DNA of 64,000 bases from Hymenobacter roseosalivarius DSM 11622. GTDB lineage: Bacteria > Bacteroidota > Bacteroidia > Cytophagales > Hymenobacteraceae. A program made the translations under genes and the position numbers. Numbering within the stretch: position 1 is the stretch's first letter; each line of letters starts with the position of its first letter. The DNA lies in NCBI RefSeq assembly GCF_900176135.1, contig NZ_FWWW01000068.1:1-64000 (forward strand), written 5' to 3'. Below the pieces are notes generated by a model, which worked only from the letters and a program-made list of their open reading frames with translations, made no database searches and was not told the DNA's origin. This document shows, in pieces, positions 10,693-18,520 of the stretch.

Positions 10693-11670
10693 CTATTTTG
10701 CCCCCCAGCGCTTCTCGCGCCACGCCTGCTGCTGCTGTGCATCCAGAAACGTCCAGGCCACGATGCGGCTGCTTTTCTGGCCCTGGGCCATGTTGATGGT
10801 GCGCACCTCCGCAGCCCCCACCTTTTCCAGCGACTTGTATAGGCCCGGCAGGGTTTCCTTTTTAGATACCAGCGTCGTAAACCAGAAGACGTTGCCTTTA
10901 TTCAGGGCGCTTTCCTGGGCCATGCGCCACAAAAAAGCGGCCTCGCCGCCCTGGTACCATAGCTCCGACGCCTGGCCTCCGAAGTTCTGGGTGGGCGGGG
11001 TCTGGGGGGCTTTTTGGGTGCCCAGGTTGTGCTCCTTGCGCCTGCTGCTGGCCTCGGCCTCGGCCTGGGAGCCATGAAACGGCGGATTGCACATGGTCAG
11101 GTCGAAGAACTCCTTGGGCTCGACGATATCATTGAAAATCTGGGTGGATGTAGGTTGGCGGCGTATATCTACTGTGCTGGCCAGGGCGGCGTTGCTGGCT
11201 ACAATCTGCCTGGCCATGCGCAAGGCTACCACGTCTACGTCGGTGCCCGCGAAGCGCCAACCGTATTCCTTGCGCCCGATGATGGGGTAGATGCAATTGG
11301 CCCCCACGCCCACGTCGAGCACCCGAATGCTTTTGCCTCTGGGAATCACCTCAGCATTGACGGAGGCGAGCAAGTCGGCCAAGTAGTGAATGTAGTCAGC
11401 GCGGCCGGGGATGGGCGGGCACAGGTAGCCGGCCGGAATATCCCAGTGCTGAATGCCATAAAACTGCTTCAGCAGTGCCCGATTCAAGGATTTTACCGCT
11501 TCAGGGTTGGCGAAGTCAAGGCTGGCATCGTCGTACTTATTCACCGCTACAAAAGCGGCCAACTCCGGCGAGGTGCTGATAAGTTGCGGAAAATCGTAGC
11601 GGCCCCGGTGGCGGTTACGGGGGTGCAATAAATCCTTCTCGGCATCATTATGGGGCGGTTGGGTGGTCAT
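10693..11670 (-). CDS. rlmF: 23S rRNA (adenine(1618)-N6)-methyltransferase
   Basis: A 325-residue class I methyltransferase matching RlmF, which methylates A1618 of 23S rRNA. It shows HPRNRHRGRYDF near the N-terminus (typical opening), IRVLDVGVGANCIYPIIG as the SAM motif I, FAGTDVDVVAL, and the N6-adenine methyltransferase motif LTMCNPPFHGS. The C-terminal half matches the family in length. The protein acts in the cytoplasm on the large subunit precursor. It is monocistronic; the terminator at 11819-11855 lies upstream of it and belongs to the cold-shock gene. Confidence 0.93.
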   Translation of the reverse strand: MTTQPPHNDAEKDLLHPRNRHRGRYDFPQLISTSPELAAFVAVNKYDDASLDFANPEAVKSLNRALLKQFYGIQHWDIPAGYLCPPIPGRADYIHYLADLLASVNAEVIPRGKSIRVLDVGVGANCIYPIIGRKEYGWRFAGTDVDVVALRMARQIVASNAALASTVDIRRQPTSTQIFNDIVEPKEFFDLTMCNPPFHGSQAEAEASSRRKEHNLGTQKAPQTPPTQNFGGQASELWYQGGEAAFLWRMAQESALNKGNVFWFTTLVSKKETLPGLYKSLEKVGAAEVRTINMAQGQKSSRIVAWTFLDAQQQQAWREKRWGAK

Positions 11671-11818
11671 AGGGAAGGGGCGTAAGGGAGGCGGCTTTCA
11701 GCGCCGGGAAAGCCGCCGTACCACCTCCAAATCTAACCAGAGTTGCGGCAAAGCTTTTCCGAAGCTGCGTTGGGGGGCTTTTTTGGCTGCGGCCACGCCG
11801 TGCGCCTAGGCCAAAAAC

Positions 11819-11855
11819 AAACGCGGCAGCAGCTCCCAGAGCTGCTGCCGCGTTT
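11819..11855 (-). terminator. Terminator after cold-shock gene
   Basis: A perfect 17-bp stem (11819-11835 with 11839-11855) and 3-base loop, followed on the minus strand by GTTTTTGG. It lies 43 bases past the stop codon of the minus-strand cold-shock gene. Confidence 0.88.
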
Positions 11856-11897
11856 ATGCCGAAGTTAGTACGCTGGCGTAGATCGTTTTATCAAAAG

Positions 11898-12356
11898 CTA
11901 AGCCTCGGCCAATTTAACGGAAACGGCGGTTGGTCCTTTCTGGCCCATGGCCACTTCGAAAATCACCTTGTCGTTCTCTTTGATCTGGTTAATCAGCCCG
12001 TTGGCGTGCACGAAAATGCTTTCCTGGGTCTGCTGATCCTTGATAAAGCCGTAGCCTTTCGAGTCGTTGAAGAAAGTCACCGTGCCCTTCCGGATAACGT
12101 CGGGCTGCTCCATGTCTTCCTGCTTCATGGTCGTAATCCGGATATCTTCCTGATTAATAACCTTCTTCTTTTTCGGATCCGGAGGAGAATCGACGATGTT
12201 GCCGTTCTCGTCCACGTACGCCAGCATATCCTCTAAGCTCTGACCCTTCTGCGCGTTTGCCTGGCGCTCCTCCTTCTTCTCGGCCTTATCAGTCCGCTTC
12301 TTTAATCGCTTTTTCTCATTTTCTTTTTTACCAAACGTTGCTTGTGATCTAGCCAT
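11898..12356 (-). CDS. Cold-shock domain protein with long basic N-terminal extension
   Basis: A 152-residue protein. Residues 85-152 form a CspA-type cold-shock domain: GTVTFFNDSKGYGFI contains RNP1 and QESIFVHANGL contains RNP2, the aromatic residues that stack on RNA. Residues 1-60 are an extension rich in lysine and glutamate (KKENEKKRLKKRTDKAEKK), likely disordered, which would strengthen nucleic-acid binding. The family is known to melt RNA structure and act as a chaperone at low temperature; standalone CSPs are about 65-70 residues, so the extension is notable, though similar extended forms are common in Bacteroidota. It is transcribed alone. Confidence 0.9.
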   Translation of the reverse strand: MARSQATFGKKENEKKRLKKRTDKAEKKEERQANAQKGQSLEDMLAYVDENGNIVDSPPDPKKKKVINQEDIRITTMKQEDMEQPDVIRKGTVTFFNDSKGYGFIKDQQTQESIFVHANGLINQIKENDKVIFEVAMGQKGPTAVSVKLAEA

Positions 12357-12548
12357 TTTTATTTTTTAGGTTTTAAGGATTACACATTGTTATGCCAGGC
12401 AAAGCCGGCCCCCCAAAGCAGGCCATCATCTTAAGACAGATGGCGAAAAACTAAAGTTCAGCACAAAGCATAAACGTCTTAGTACAGAGCTGAACCGCGG
12501 GGCGCGCCCGCCTGACGGCAGCGGCAGCGCGGCAGGGAATTATCAAAG

Positions 12549-13145
12549 TTACAGCAATTCCACTTCTTCCAGTTGCTGAGAGAGGGAAAAGCTGTCAAGT
12601 TCAACCAGGGCACCGGGGGGCAAATCGTGCAGATGAATAGCGCCTATCCGTACGCGCAGCAGGCGCAGAGTCGGAAAACCCACCGCCGCCGTCATTTTGC
12701 GCACCTGCCGGTTCTTGCCTTCGGTGAGCGTAATCGACACCCAGCTAGTCGGCCCGTGGCGGTCGTCGCGGATTTTGCGGGTGCGGGGGGCAAATTCCGG
12801 GGCGGTTTCTATTTTAAAGGCGGCACAGGGCTTGGTCTGGTATTTTACGTCGCGAATGCCAATTTCGACGCCTTGCTGTAATTGCTGAATTGCCTCGTCG
12901 GTAATTATGCCGTCCACCTGGGCGTAATATTCTTTCTCTACTTTTTTGCTGCGCACCTGCTCACTCATTTTTCCGTCGGTGGTCAGCAGTAACAGGCCCT
13001 CGCTTTCTTCATCCAGCCGCCCGATAGCCATCGTTCCTGCCGGAAAATCGTGTAAGTCACCTAATAATTTCTTCTTTTTTAATTCACACACGAATTGGCT
13101 TAAGTACCCGTACGGCTTATGAATTATAAAGTGTTGATGCGGCAT
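12549..13145 (-). CDS. RluE/RluB-type 23S rRNA pseudouridine synthase
   Basis: A 198-residue enzyme of the RsuA/RluB/E/F family without an S4 domain, as in RluE. It has HFIIHKPYGYLSQF at the N-terminus, the catalytic stretch GRLDEESEGLLLLT with the active-site aspartate, KEYYAQVDG, and the family motif LTEGKNRQVRKM near residue 145. It isomerises a uridine in 23S rRNA, probably U2457 if orthologous to RluE, but RluB/RluF-like specificity cannot be excluded. Start ATG at 13145. Between it and the next gene (13146-13435) nothing else was seen. Confidence 0.85.
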   Translation of the reverse strand: MPHQHFIIHKPYGYLSQFVCELKKKKLLGDLHDFPAGTMAIGRLDEESEGLLLLTTDGKMSEQVRSKKVEKEYYAQVDGIITDEAIQQLQQGVEIGIRDVKYQTKPCAAFKIETAPEFAPRTRKIRDDRHGPTSWVSITLTEGKNRQVRKMTAAVGFPTLRLLRVRIGAIHLHDLPPGALVELDSFSLSQQLEEVELL

Positions 13146-13435
13146 GAACGAGACAAATCAAATTTATTGGATGAGTAAGCTATGGGTACTACAATTGTTT
13201 CGATAAGAAATAAGATCAGCAAGCAAAGAAGATTTGTTTGCTTGATAAGCAGTAATTAAACCGATGATTAGCAAGTCAGCTCTCCTCATGGTGTGAGCGT
13301 TGAGCACTGAGCGAGGCAAAAAGGAAGAGTGCTATTTCTATCGGCCTAACTCAACCTCAGCTCAACCGGCTCCGTACAGCGGCCGATGGCAACGTATTAA
13401 GTAATGCCTATTTTTCATTTTCTGTTCCCTCGCCC

Positions 13436-14104
13436 ATGAAGTCTGCCCTGATTCTCCTTTCCTGCGCTACCGCCCTGTCGCTGACCTCCTGCAATTCCGA
13501 CAAACAAGCCGCCGTGGATGCGACCACGACGCCCTCAACCGATACGGCCGTTGTAGCCGACAACGACGTGGTAATGCTCTACCGCGAGCAAGGCAACCGC
13601 GTCGCCAACCGCGTCGCCACCGACCTGGGTATCACCGATACCGCCCAGGTGCGCCAGGTGCGCCGCGTGTATGACACCCGCGCTACCCGGCTGGGCGAAG
13701 CAGACACCCGCTACGCTGCCGACACCACCGGCCGCACCACCGCGCTGCGTGCAATCGACCGCGACACCGATACCAAGATTAAAGATATTGTGAAGGACGA
13801 TGAGCGCTACATGACGTACGAGGAGAAGCGCGCTACCTATTACACCGGCGAGGAATACGCCGCCGAGGCGGAAGAGGAGAGGTCGGCTACTACAACTGCC
13901 GCTGCTCCCGCTGTTGCTCCTACCCGCCGCCAGGGCCCGGTCATCGTGAAGTCCGAGAGGAAGAAGAACGGTGAATCGAAAACCGTGTACGCCGACGGCC
14001 GCACCGTGAAAGTGGACAAAGATGGCGACCGGAAAATAAAATACCCTAACGGCACCAAAGTAAAGCGCGACGCCGATGATGGTGAGCGCAAAGTGAAAGA
14101 CTAG
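13436..14104 (+). CDS. Lipoprotein with C-terminal hairpin repeats
   Basis: A 222-residue lipoprotein: signal peptide with lipobox LTSC at residue 16-19. After a Thr/Asp-rich linker, residues 45-120 form a charged, helical section. The last 45 residues repeat a pattern of short strands and turns (TVYADGRTVKVDKDGDRK, then IKYPNGTKVKRDADDG), reminiscent of the beta-hairpin repeats of the TCP10/CPAP C-terminal domain. Family otherwise unknown to me. It faces the next gene, with a repeat copy and a hairpin terminator between. Confidence 0.7.
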   Translation: MKSALILLSCATALSLTSCNSDKQAAVDATTTPSTDTAVVADNDVVMLYREQGNRVANRVATDLGITDTAQVRQVRRVYDTRATRLGEADTRYAADTTGRTTALRAIDRDTDTKIKDIVKDDERYMTYEEKRATYYTGEEYAAEAEEERSATTTAAAPAVAPTRRQGPVIVKSERKKNGESKTVYADGRTVKVDKDGDRKIKYPNGTKVKRDADDGERKVKD

Positions 14105-14144
14105 CCTCACCCCCCAGCCCTCTCTCCAAGAGGAGAGGAAAGCC
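14104..14144 (+). repeat. GC-rich intergenic repeat, family C
   Basis: GCCTCACCCCCCAGCC followed by CTCTCC, a short loop and GGAGAG. One of the copies of the family also found at 14317, 25598, 41367, 47846, 48343 and 53472; here it starts at the stop codon of the lipoprotein gene. Confidence 0.7.
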
Positions 14145-14217
14145 ATACGCCCGGCCTACACCGCCCTGTCGACTGTCGCCTCCAGCATGGCTACTACATT
14201 GGCAAAACAAAGATTGT

Positions 14218-14248
14218 AAAAGCCAACGACTAGGCGTCGTTGGCTTTT
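14218..14248. terminator. Terminator between convergent genes
   Basis: A perfect 13-bp stem (AAAAGCCAACGAC with its complement) and 5-base loop, followed by GCTTTTAT. It serves the lipoprotein gene and possibly the DUF922-like gene. Confidence 0.85.
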
Positions 14249-14310
14249 GCTTTTATGAGTTGTCCTTAGGGCAGCGGTTGCGGGGGCGGTAGCCGACGTA
14301 GCTGCGCAGG

Positions 14311-15471
14311 CTAATTGACAGGCTCTCCCTCTTTTTGGGGGAGGGGGCTGGGGGGGGAGGCCAACGCCTGCAATTCCCTCGTAATGCGCTTATTCCAGCG
14401 CGCCTGCGCCGCATCGTTCGTGCCGTGGCCGGTTTCGCCGTCGTACTGCTCCTGCAGGCGGTTCATTTCCTGATACGACAACAGGTATTGGTGCTGCAGG
14501 TGGCCGGCGTAATAATCGACGGATAGTGTATCCTGCTTAATTCGATGCTTAAAGCGCTCCACCACCAGCTTCACGACATCGAAGTGGCGCTGCTCATGGT
14601 TGAGGGTAGCGGGCGTGCGGGCGTAGTCGGCTACCCAGGAGGAGCTGCGCACCACGAACGTTTTCATAGCGATGCGGAGCTGCATTTTGCCCCCCACAAC
14701 CTTCGTGGAGCCCTGGTAGGCGAAGTTGGGAAATACTACGGCCGCGGTATTGCCCCCAGATCGGCGGGTGCCCGCAAAATCAGAAAAATCGAGGGGCCGC
14801 TTGGGGTCGTAAAAAAGCGTGTCTGCTTCCTGATTCTCGGTGTAATCGGTGAAGAAAACCTGTACGCCAGTGGCTAGTTTGGCGTTGTGGGGGGCATTTT
14901 GCCTTACCCAGGTGTGCAGGTACCGCACAGCCTCGGTCAGGGCCTGGCGCAGAGTGGGCTCCACTACGGCAAGCTGACCAGCGGGGCGGCCATAGCGGGC
15001 CGCGCCCTGATACTCGGTTAACGCCACGGTCTGGTCGTCGCGTTGCCAGTCGAACGCCATTTTTATGCTCACGCGACCCTCTACTCGGCCTGGAGCCTTA
15101 GGGTCGGAAGTCTCCGTTACCCGGCATTCGCGAAGGCGAATAGTGAGCGGGCGCAGCTTCTTATTCGCGGGCAGACTTTGTTGAATAAACTGGCGAATGG
15201 CGGGCAGGCTGCCGCCCTGCAAGTCCACGGCCTCCGTTTTGGGCATGGGGGCCGCGGTGGCAGGAGGGGGGAGCAGGGTAGCCACGGTGCGACGGTCCTT
15301 GCGCTCATCAATTACCTGGGCTATGTAAAACTCCTGAGAGGCAAACGTCTGCGCGGCCGGAAGCAAACGAATAGGAGCGATAGAGCCGGCCGACTGCGCA
15401 GCCAGCAGGAGCCCACCTGAGAGCATAGCCACCATCCAGCGCGTCGGGAGGCGCTTAAAAATCAGCAACAT
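14311..15471 (-). CDS. Secreted DUF922-like zinc-protease family protein
   Basis: A 386-residue protein with an N-terminal hydrophobic segment (residues 10-30, signal or anchor). The motif LNHEQRHFDVVK at about residue 300 matches the HE..HFD zinc site of DUF922 proteins; the preceding FYDPKRPLDFSDFAG also resembles that family. Expected to be periplasmic; activity unproven. The last residues (SPPSPLPQKEGEPVN) are encoded by a family C intergenic repeat at 14317-14362, so the stop codon and C-terminal tail come from the repeat. I chose the ATG at 15471, which precedes the basic KRLPTRW segment and hydrophobic helix. Confidence 0.75.
   Translation of the reverse strand: MLLIFKRLPTRWMVAMLSGGLLLAAQSAGSIAPIRLLPAAQTFASQEFYIAQVIDERKDRRTVATLLPPPATAAPMPKTEAVDLQGGSLPAIRQFIQQSLPANKKLRPLTIRLRECRVTETSDPKAPGRVEGRVSIKMAFDWQRDDQTVALTEYQGAARYGRPAGQLAVVEPTLRQALTEAVRYLHTWVRQNAPHNAKLATGVQVFFTDYTENQEADTLFYDPKRPLDFSDFAGTRRSGGNTAAVVFPNFAYQGSTKVVGGKMQLRIAMKTFVVRSSSWVADYARTPATLNHEQRHFDVVKLVVERFKHRIKQDTLSVDYYAGHLQHQYLLSYQEMNRLQEQYDGETGHGTNDAAQARWNKRITRELQALASPPSPLPQKEGEPVN
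14317..14362 (-). repeat. Family C repeat overlapping a gene end
   Basis: Inverted relative to the copy at 14104: GGCTCTCCCTC, a T-rich loop, then GAGGGGGCTGGGGGGGAGG. It lies inside the 3' end of the DUF922-like gene and encodes its C-terminal tail. Confidence 0.7.
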
Positions 15472-15644
15472 GTAGTAGGAACAGCGAGAAGTTAAAAGCT
15501 TGTAATCTAGACTTCTACACACGACCGGCGGCAAAACGTTCCCGCCTGGCAAAAGGCAAAAAGCCCCCCAGCTTCTGCCCAGCTGAACAATAACCCTGCA
15601 TAGTGAGCCGCGTTGTTAGGTTTCATCCTAATCAACCACACGCT

Positions 15645-16508
15645 ATGGAAAATAAACCCACGTCATTGCCACCGCAGGCCCAGGACCAACAGCCCGGCCT
15701 GGAGCAGGAAATGACGCCCCAGCCCGAGTATATCCGGGCCAGTTATAAAGGCAGCGCGAAGCTGCAAGGCAAAGTTGCCCTCATTACCGGCGGTGACTCG
15801 GGTATTGGTCGCTCCGTGGCCGTGCATTTTGCTCGTGAGGGCGCCGATGTGGCCATTACCTATCTGCCCACCGAGGAAGAGGATGCCTACAAAACGCGCC
15901 AGTTGGTAGAAGAAGCCGGTCAGCGCTGCCTCACCCTGCCCGGCGACCTGCGCGACCGGCAGTACTGCCGGCAAATCGTGGAGCGCACAGTAGACGAGTT
16001 GGGCGGCCTGAACATTGTAGTGAACAACGCCGCCGAGCAGTTCGTCAGCACCGACCTGACCGACACCTCGGATGAGCAGTGGGAAGACACCTTTCAGGTC
16101 AATTTCTTCTCCTTCGTGCGCGTGACGCGGGCCGCCCTCAAGCATCTGAAAGAAGGCGACTCCATCATCTGCACTTCGTCTATCAACGCCTACAGGGGCA
16201 ACCAGCAGCTCGTCGATTACTCTGCCACGAAGGGCGCAATTACTGTCTTTGTAAGGTCGATGGCCCAGCAATTGGCCGAGAAGAAAATCCGCGTGAACTC
16301 CGTAGCCCCCGGCCCCATCTGGACGCCGCTCATCCCCGCTAGCTTCTCGCCCGACAAAGTCGCTGCTTTCGGCAAAGACACGACGATGAAGCGCCCCGGT
16401 CAGCCTTCCGAGGTGGGCCCCGCCTACGTATTCCTGGCTTCCGACGACTCCACGTATTTCACCGGCCAAACCCTGCACCCCAATGGCGGCGAAACGGTGA
16501 ATACGTAA
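15645..16508 (+). CDS. Short-chain dehydrogenase, YghA/stress-protein type
   Basis: A 287-residue NAD(P)-dependent SDR with a 35-residue N-terminal tail rich in Pro and Gln, as in YghA and general stress protein 39. It has TGGDSGIGR (cofactor), NNAAEQ, the catalytic serine in ICTSSINAYRG and the YSATK tyrosine and lysine. It ends in LHPNGGETVNT. The substrate is unknown (related enzymes act on aldehydes or sugars). The ATG at 15645 is chosen over a GTG at 15603 because the family starts with this Pro/Gln tail. A family A repeat follows. Confidence 0.85.
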   Translation: MENKPTSLPPQAQDQQPGLEQEMTPQPEYIRASYKGSAKLQGKVALITGGDSGIGRSVAVHFAREGADVAITYLPTEEEDAYKTRQLVEEAGQRCLTLPGDLRDRQYCRQIVERTVDELGGLNIVVNNAAEQFVSTDLTDTSDEQWEDTFQVNFFSFVRVTRAALKHLKEGDSIICTSSINAYRGNQQLVDYSATKGAITVFVRSMAQQLAEKKIRVNSVAPGPIWTPLIPASFSPDKVAAFGKDTTMKRPGQPSEVGPAYVFLASDDSTYFTGQTLHPNGGETVNT

Positions 16509-16546
16509 GCTGCTGGAGCTGTAAATGGCGCTCAAATTGGAGGAAT

Positions 16547-16642
16547 GTCAGGCAGCGCAGTGCGAAGCATCTGGCGTGCTGATGCCTGATTACTACTCCT
16601 GCTTTTACCGCGAGCCAGATGCTTCGCACTGCGCCGCCTGAC
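16547..16642. repeat. Family A inverted-repeat element
   Basis: Two 28-base arms (GTCAGGCAGCGCAGTGCGAA..) in inverted orientation with one mismatch, separated by 40 bases. Core GAAGCATCT is shared with the copies at 21153, 31048, 54795 and 60881. Confidence 0.8.
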
Positions 16643-16654
16643 TGCCTTTTAAGT

Positions 16655-16692
16655 AAAAAGCCCCCCCCCAGAATTTACTGGGGGGCTTTTTT
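16655..16692. terminator. G6C-type hairpin terminator
   Basis: AAAAAGCCCCCC opposite GGGGGGCTTTTTT with a loop between; this carries the G6C word in inverted orientation. It probably ends the SDR transcript. Confidence 0.75.
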
Positions 16693-16791
16693 GCAAATAA
16701 AAGTGTCTGTTGCGCTAAATCACTACCTGCGTAGGCTGAGTGGCAAAATTCCGTACCTTAGAAGACGCTCTTTACTGCCTCACCCTCCCGC

Positions 16792-18246
16792 ATGGAAACG
16801 CTTGATACTTCAATTGCTGCCGCTTCCGCAACCTTTGACCCGGCTGCGCTGCCGGAGCTTTTTGGGCGACTCAAAACCCGTAGCGAAGTGCTGCGTCGGG
16901 AGAAGGCTAGTGAGCGGATTGCGCGCCTGCGCCAGCTGAGCCAGTGGATAGAAAACAACCGTACGCGCATTCAGCAAGCCATGTACGCCGACTTTCGCAA
17001 GCCCCCAGAGGAGGTGGATATGTCGGAAATCTACGTGTCGCAGGTGGAACTGAAGCACACCATGCAGCACCTGGGCAAGTGGATGAAGCCGCGCCGCGTG
17101 GGTACGCCGCTGGCGATGATGGGCGCTAAAGGCTGGGTGCAGCCCGAGTCCAAGGGCGTGGTGCTCATCATTGCCCCCTGGAACTACCCCTTCTACCTGG
17201 CCGTCGACCCGCTCACGTCGGCCCTGGCTGCAGGCAACTGCTGCATCCTGAAGCCCTCCGAAATGACGCCCGCCACCAGCGCCCTCATCCGCCAGATGGT
17301 GGAAGAGGTGTTCGACCCCAGCGAGGTCGTGGTGTGCGAAGGCGACAAGGACGTATCCACGGCCCTGCTGAAGCTGCCTTTCGATCATATTTTCTTCACC
17401 GGCAGCCCGCAGGTGGGCAAAATAGTCATGCGGGCCGCCGCCGAGCACCTTACCTCCGTCACCCTGGAACTGGGGGGCAAATCGCCGGTACTAGTAGATG
17501 AAACCGCCCATCTGCGCGACGCCGCCGAGAAAATCGTGTGGGGCAAATTCCTCAACGCCGGCCAGACCTGCGTGGCCCCCGACTACCTGCTGGTCCATGA
17601 GAAAGTGCGCGACAAGTTAATAGACGAAATCCGGGCCGCCACCCGCCGCCTCCACGACCCCACGGGCGAAGGCGTGCAACAGTCGAATACCTTCGCCCGC
17701 ATCGTGAATAAGCATCATTTTCAACGGGTCAGCAAGTTGCTAGAGGAAGGACAGCGCCTGGGGGGCATTCTGGAGATGGGCGGCATCGTCGATTCATCCG
17801 AGAACTTCATTGAGCCCACGCTGCTGGCTGAAGTGCCGCCGGAAGCGGGCCTCTGGAAAGAAGAAATCTTCGGCCCCGTGCTGCCCCTGCGTACCTACCG
17901 CACCCTCATGGAAGCCGTAGACTTCATCAACGACCGGCCCCGCCCACTGGCCCTTTACCTGTTCAGTCGCAGCGCCGAAAACCGCCGCTACGTGCTCCTG
18001 CGCGCCCCCGCCGGCGGTGTATCTATTAACGATACTATCATTCACCTCATGCACCCCGAGCTGCCCTTCGGCGGCCTCGGCAACAGTGGCATGGGCCGCG
18101 CCCACGGCCGCTACGGCTTCGACTCGTTCTCCAATCTGAAGGCCGTGCTCAGGCAGCGCATCGGCCAAACGTCGATTAAGCTGTTGTATCCGCCTTACAC
18201 GCCGAAAGTGAAGCAGATGATGGAGATGGTGATGAAGTGGTTTTAA
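16792..18246 (+). CDS. Aldehyde dehydrogenase, class 3 type
   Basis: A 484-residue NAD(P)-dependent aldehyde dehydrogenase of the fatty-aldehyde/class 3 type (shorter than 500, ending in a hydrophobic basic tail). It shows APWNYPFYLAVDPL, the KPSEMTP cofactor site, FTGSPQVGK, the general-base motif VTLELGGKSP and the catalytic cysteine in NAGQTCVAPD; EEIFGPVLP and LPFGGLGNSGMGRAHG complete the family. It oxidises aldehydes to acids. It is followed by a fatty alcohol oxidase-like GMC gene, so the pair may oxidise a long-chain alcohol stepwise. The C-terminus (KLLYPPYTPKVKQMMEMVMKWF) looks amphipathic, compatible with membrane contact. Confidence 0.93.
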   Translation: METLDTSIAAASATFDPAALPELFGRLKTRSEVLRREKASERIARLRQLSQWIENNRTRIQQAMYADFRKPPEEVDMSEIYVSQVELKHTMQHLGKWMKPRRVGTPLAMMGAKGWVQPESKGVVLIIAPWNYPFYLAVDPLTSALAAGNCCILKPSEMTPATSALIRQMVEEVFDPSEVVVCEGDKDVSTALLKLPFDHIFFTGSPQVGKIVMRAAAEHLTSVTLELGGKSPVLVDETAHLRDAAEKIVWGKFLNAGQTCVAPDYLLVHEKVRDKLIDEIRAATRRLHDPTGEGVQQSNTFARIVNKHHFQRVSKLLEEGQRLGGILEMGGIVDSSENFIEPTLLAEVPPEAGLWKEEIFGPVLPLRTYRTLMEAVDFINDRPRPLALYLFSRSAENRRYVLLRAPAGGVSINDTIIHLMHPELPFGGLGNSGMGRAHGRYGFDSFSNLKAVLRQRIGQTSIKLLYPPYTPKVKQMMEMVMKWF

Positions 18247-18259
18247 TAGGCCTGCGTTT

Positions 18260-18383
18260 GGTGTAGAGACACATACTTATACCTCGTCGTTGAACAAGCG
18301 GAACCGCGCTAGTTAGCTAATCAACGCCCGCAACCGAAGGTAAGGGAAGCTAACGACGAGACATAAGTATGTGTCTCTACACC
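18260..18383. repeat. Family B inverted-repeat element
   Basis: Arms GGTGTAGAGACACATACTTA.. and its complement, 32 bases with two mismatches, around a 60-base spacer. The GTAGAGAC start is shared with the copies at 29366 and 32074. Confidence 0.75.
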
Positions 18384-18520
18384 TTATCCAGACTTGAAAA
18401 CTCTTGTGCTATGCTACTCTTCTTATCTTAAACTACGCGGCATGCCGACTATCACGAAAAAAATACCGATATTTTCAGACCCGCAATCAGCGTGAATAAC
18501 CGTTTGCTTCTGAATTGATT

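Noticed and set aside
15663..16535. Long open frame on the minus strand (290 codons)
   Set aside because: Shadow of the SDR gene.
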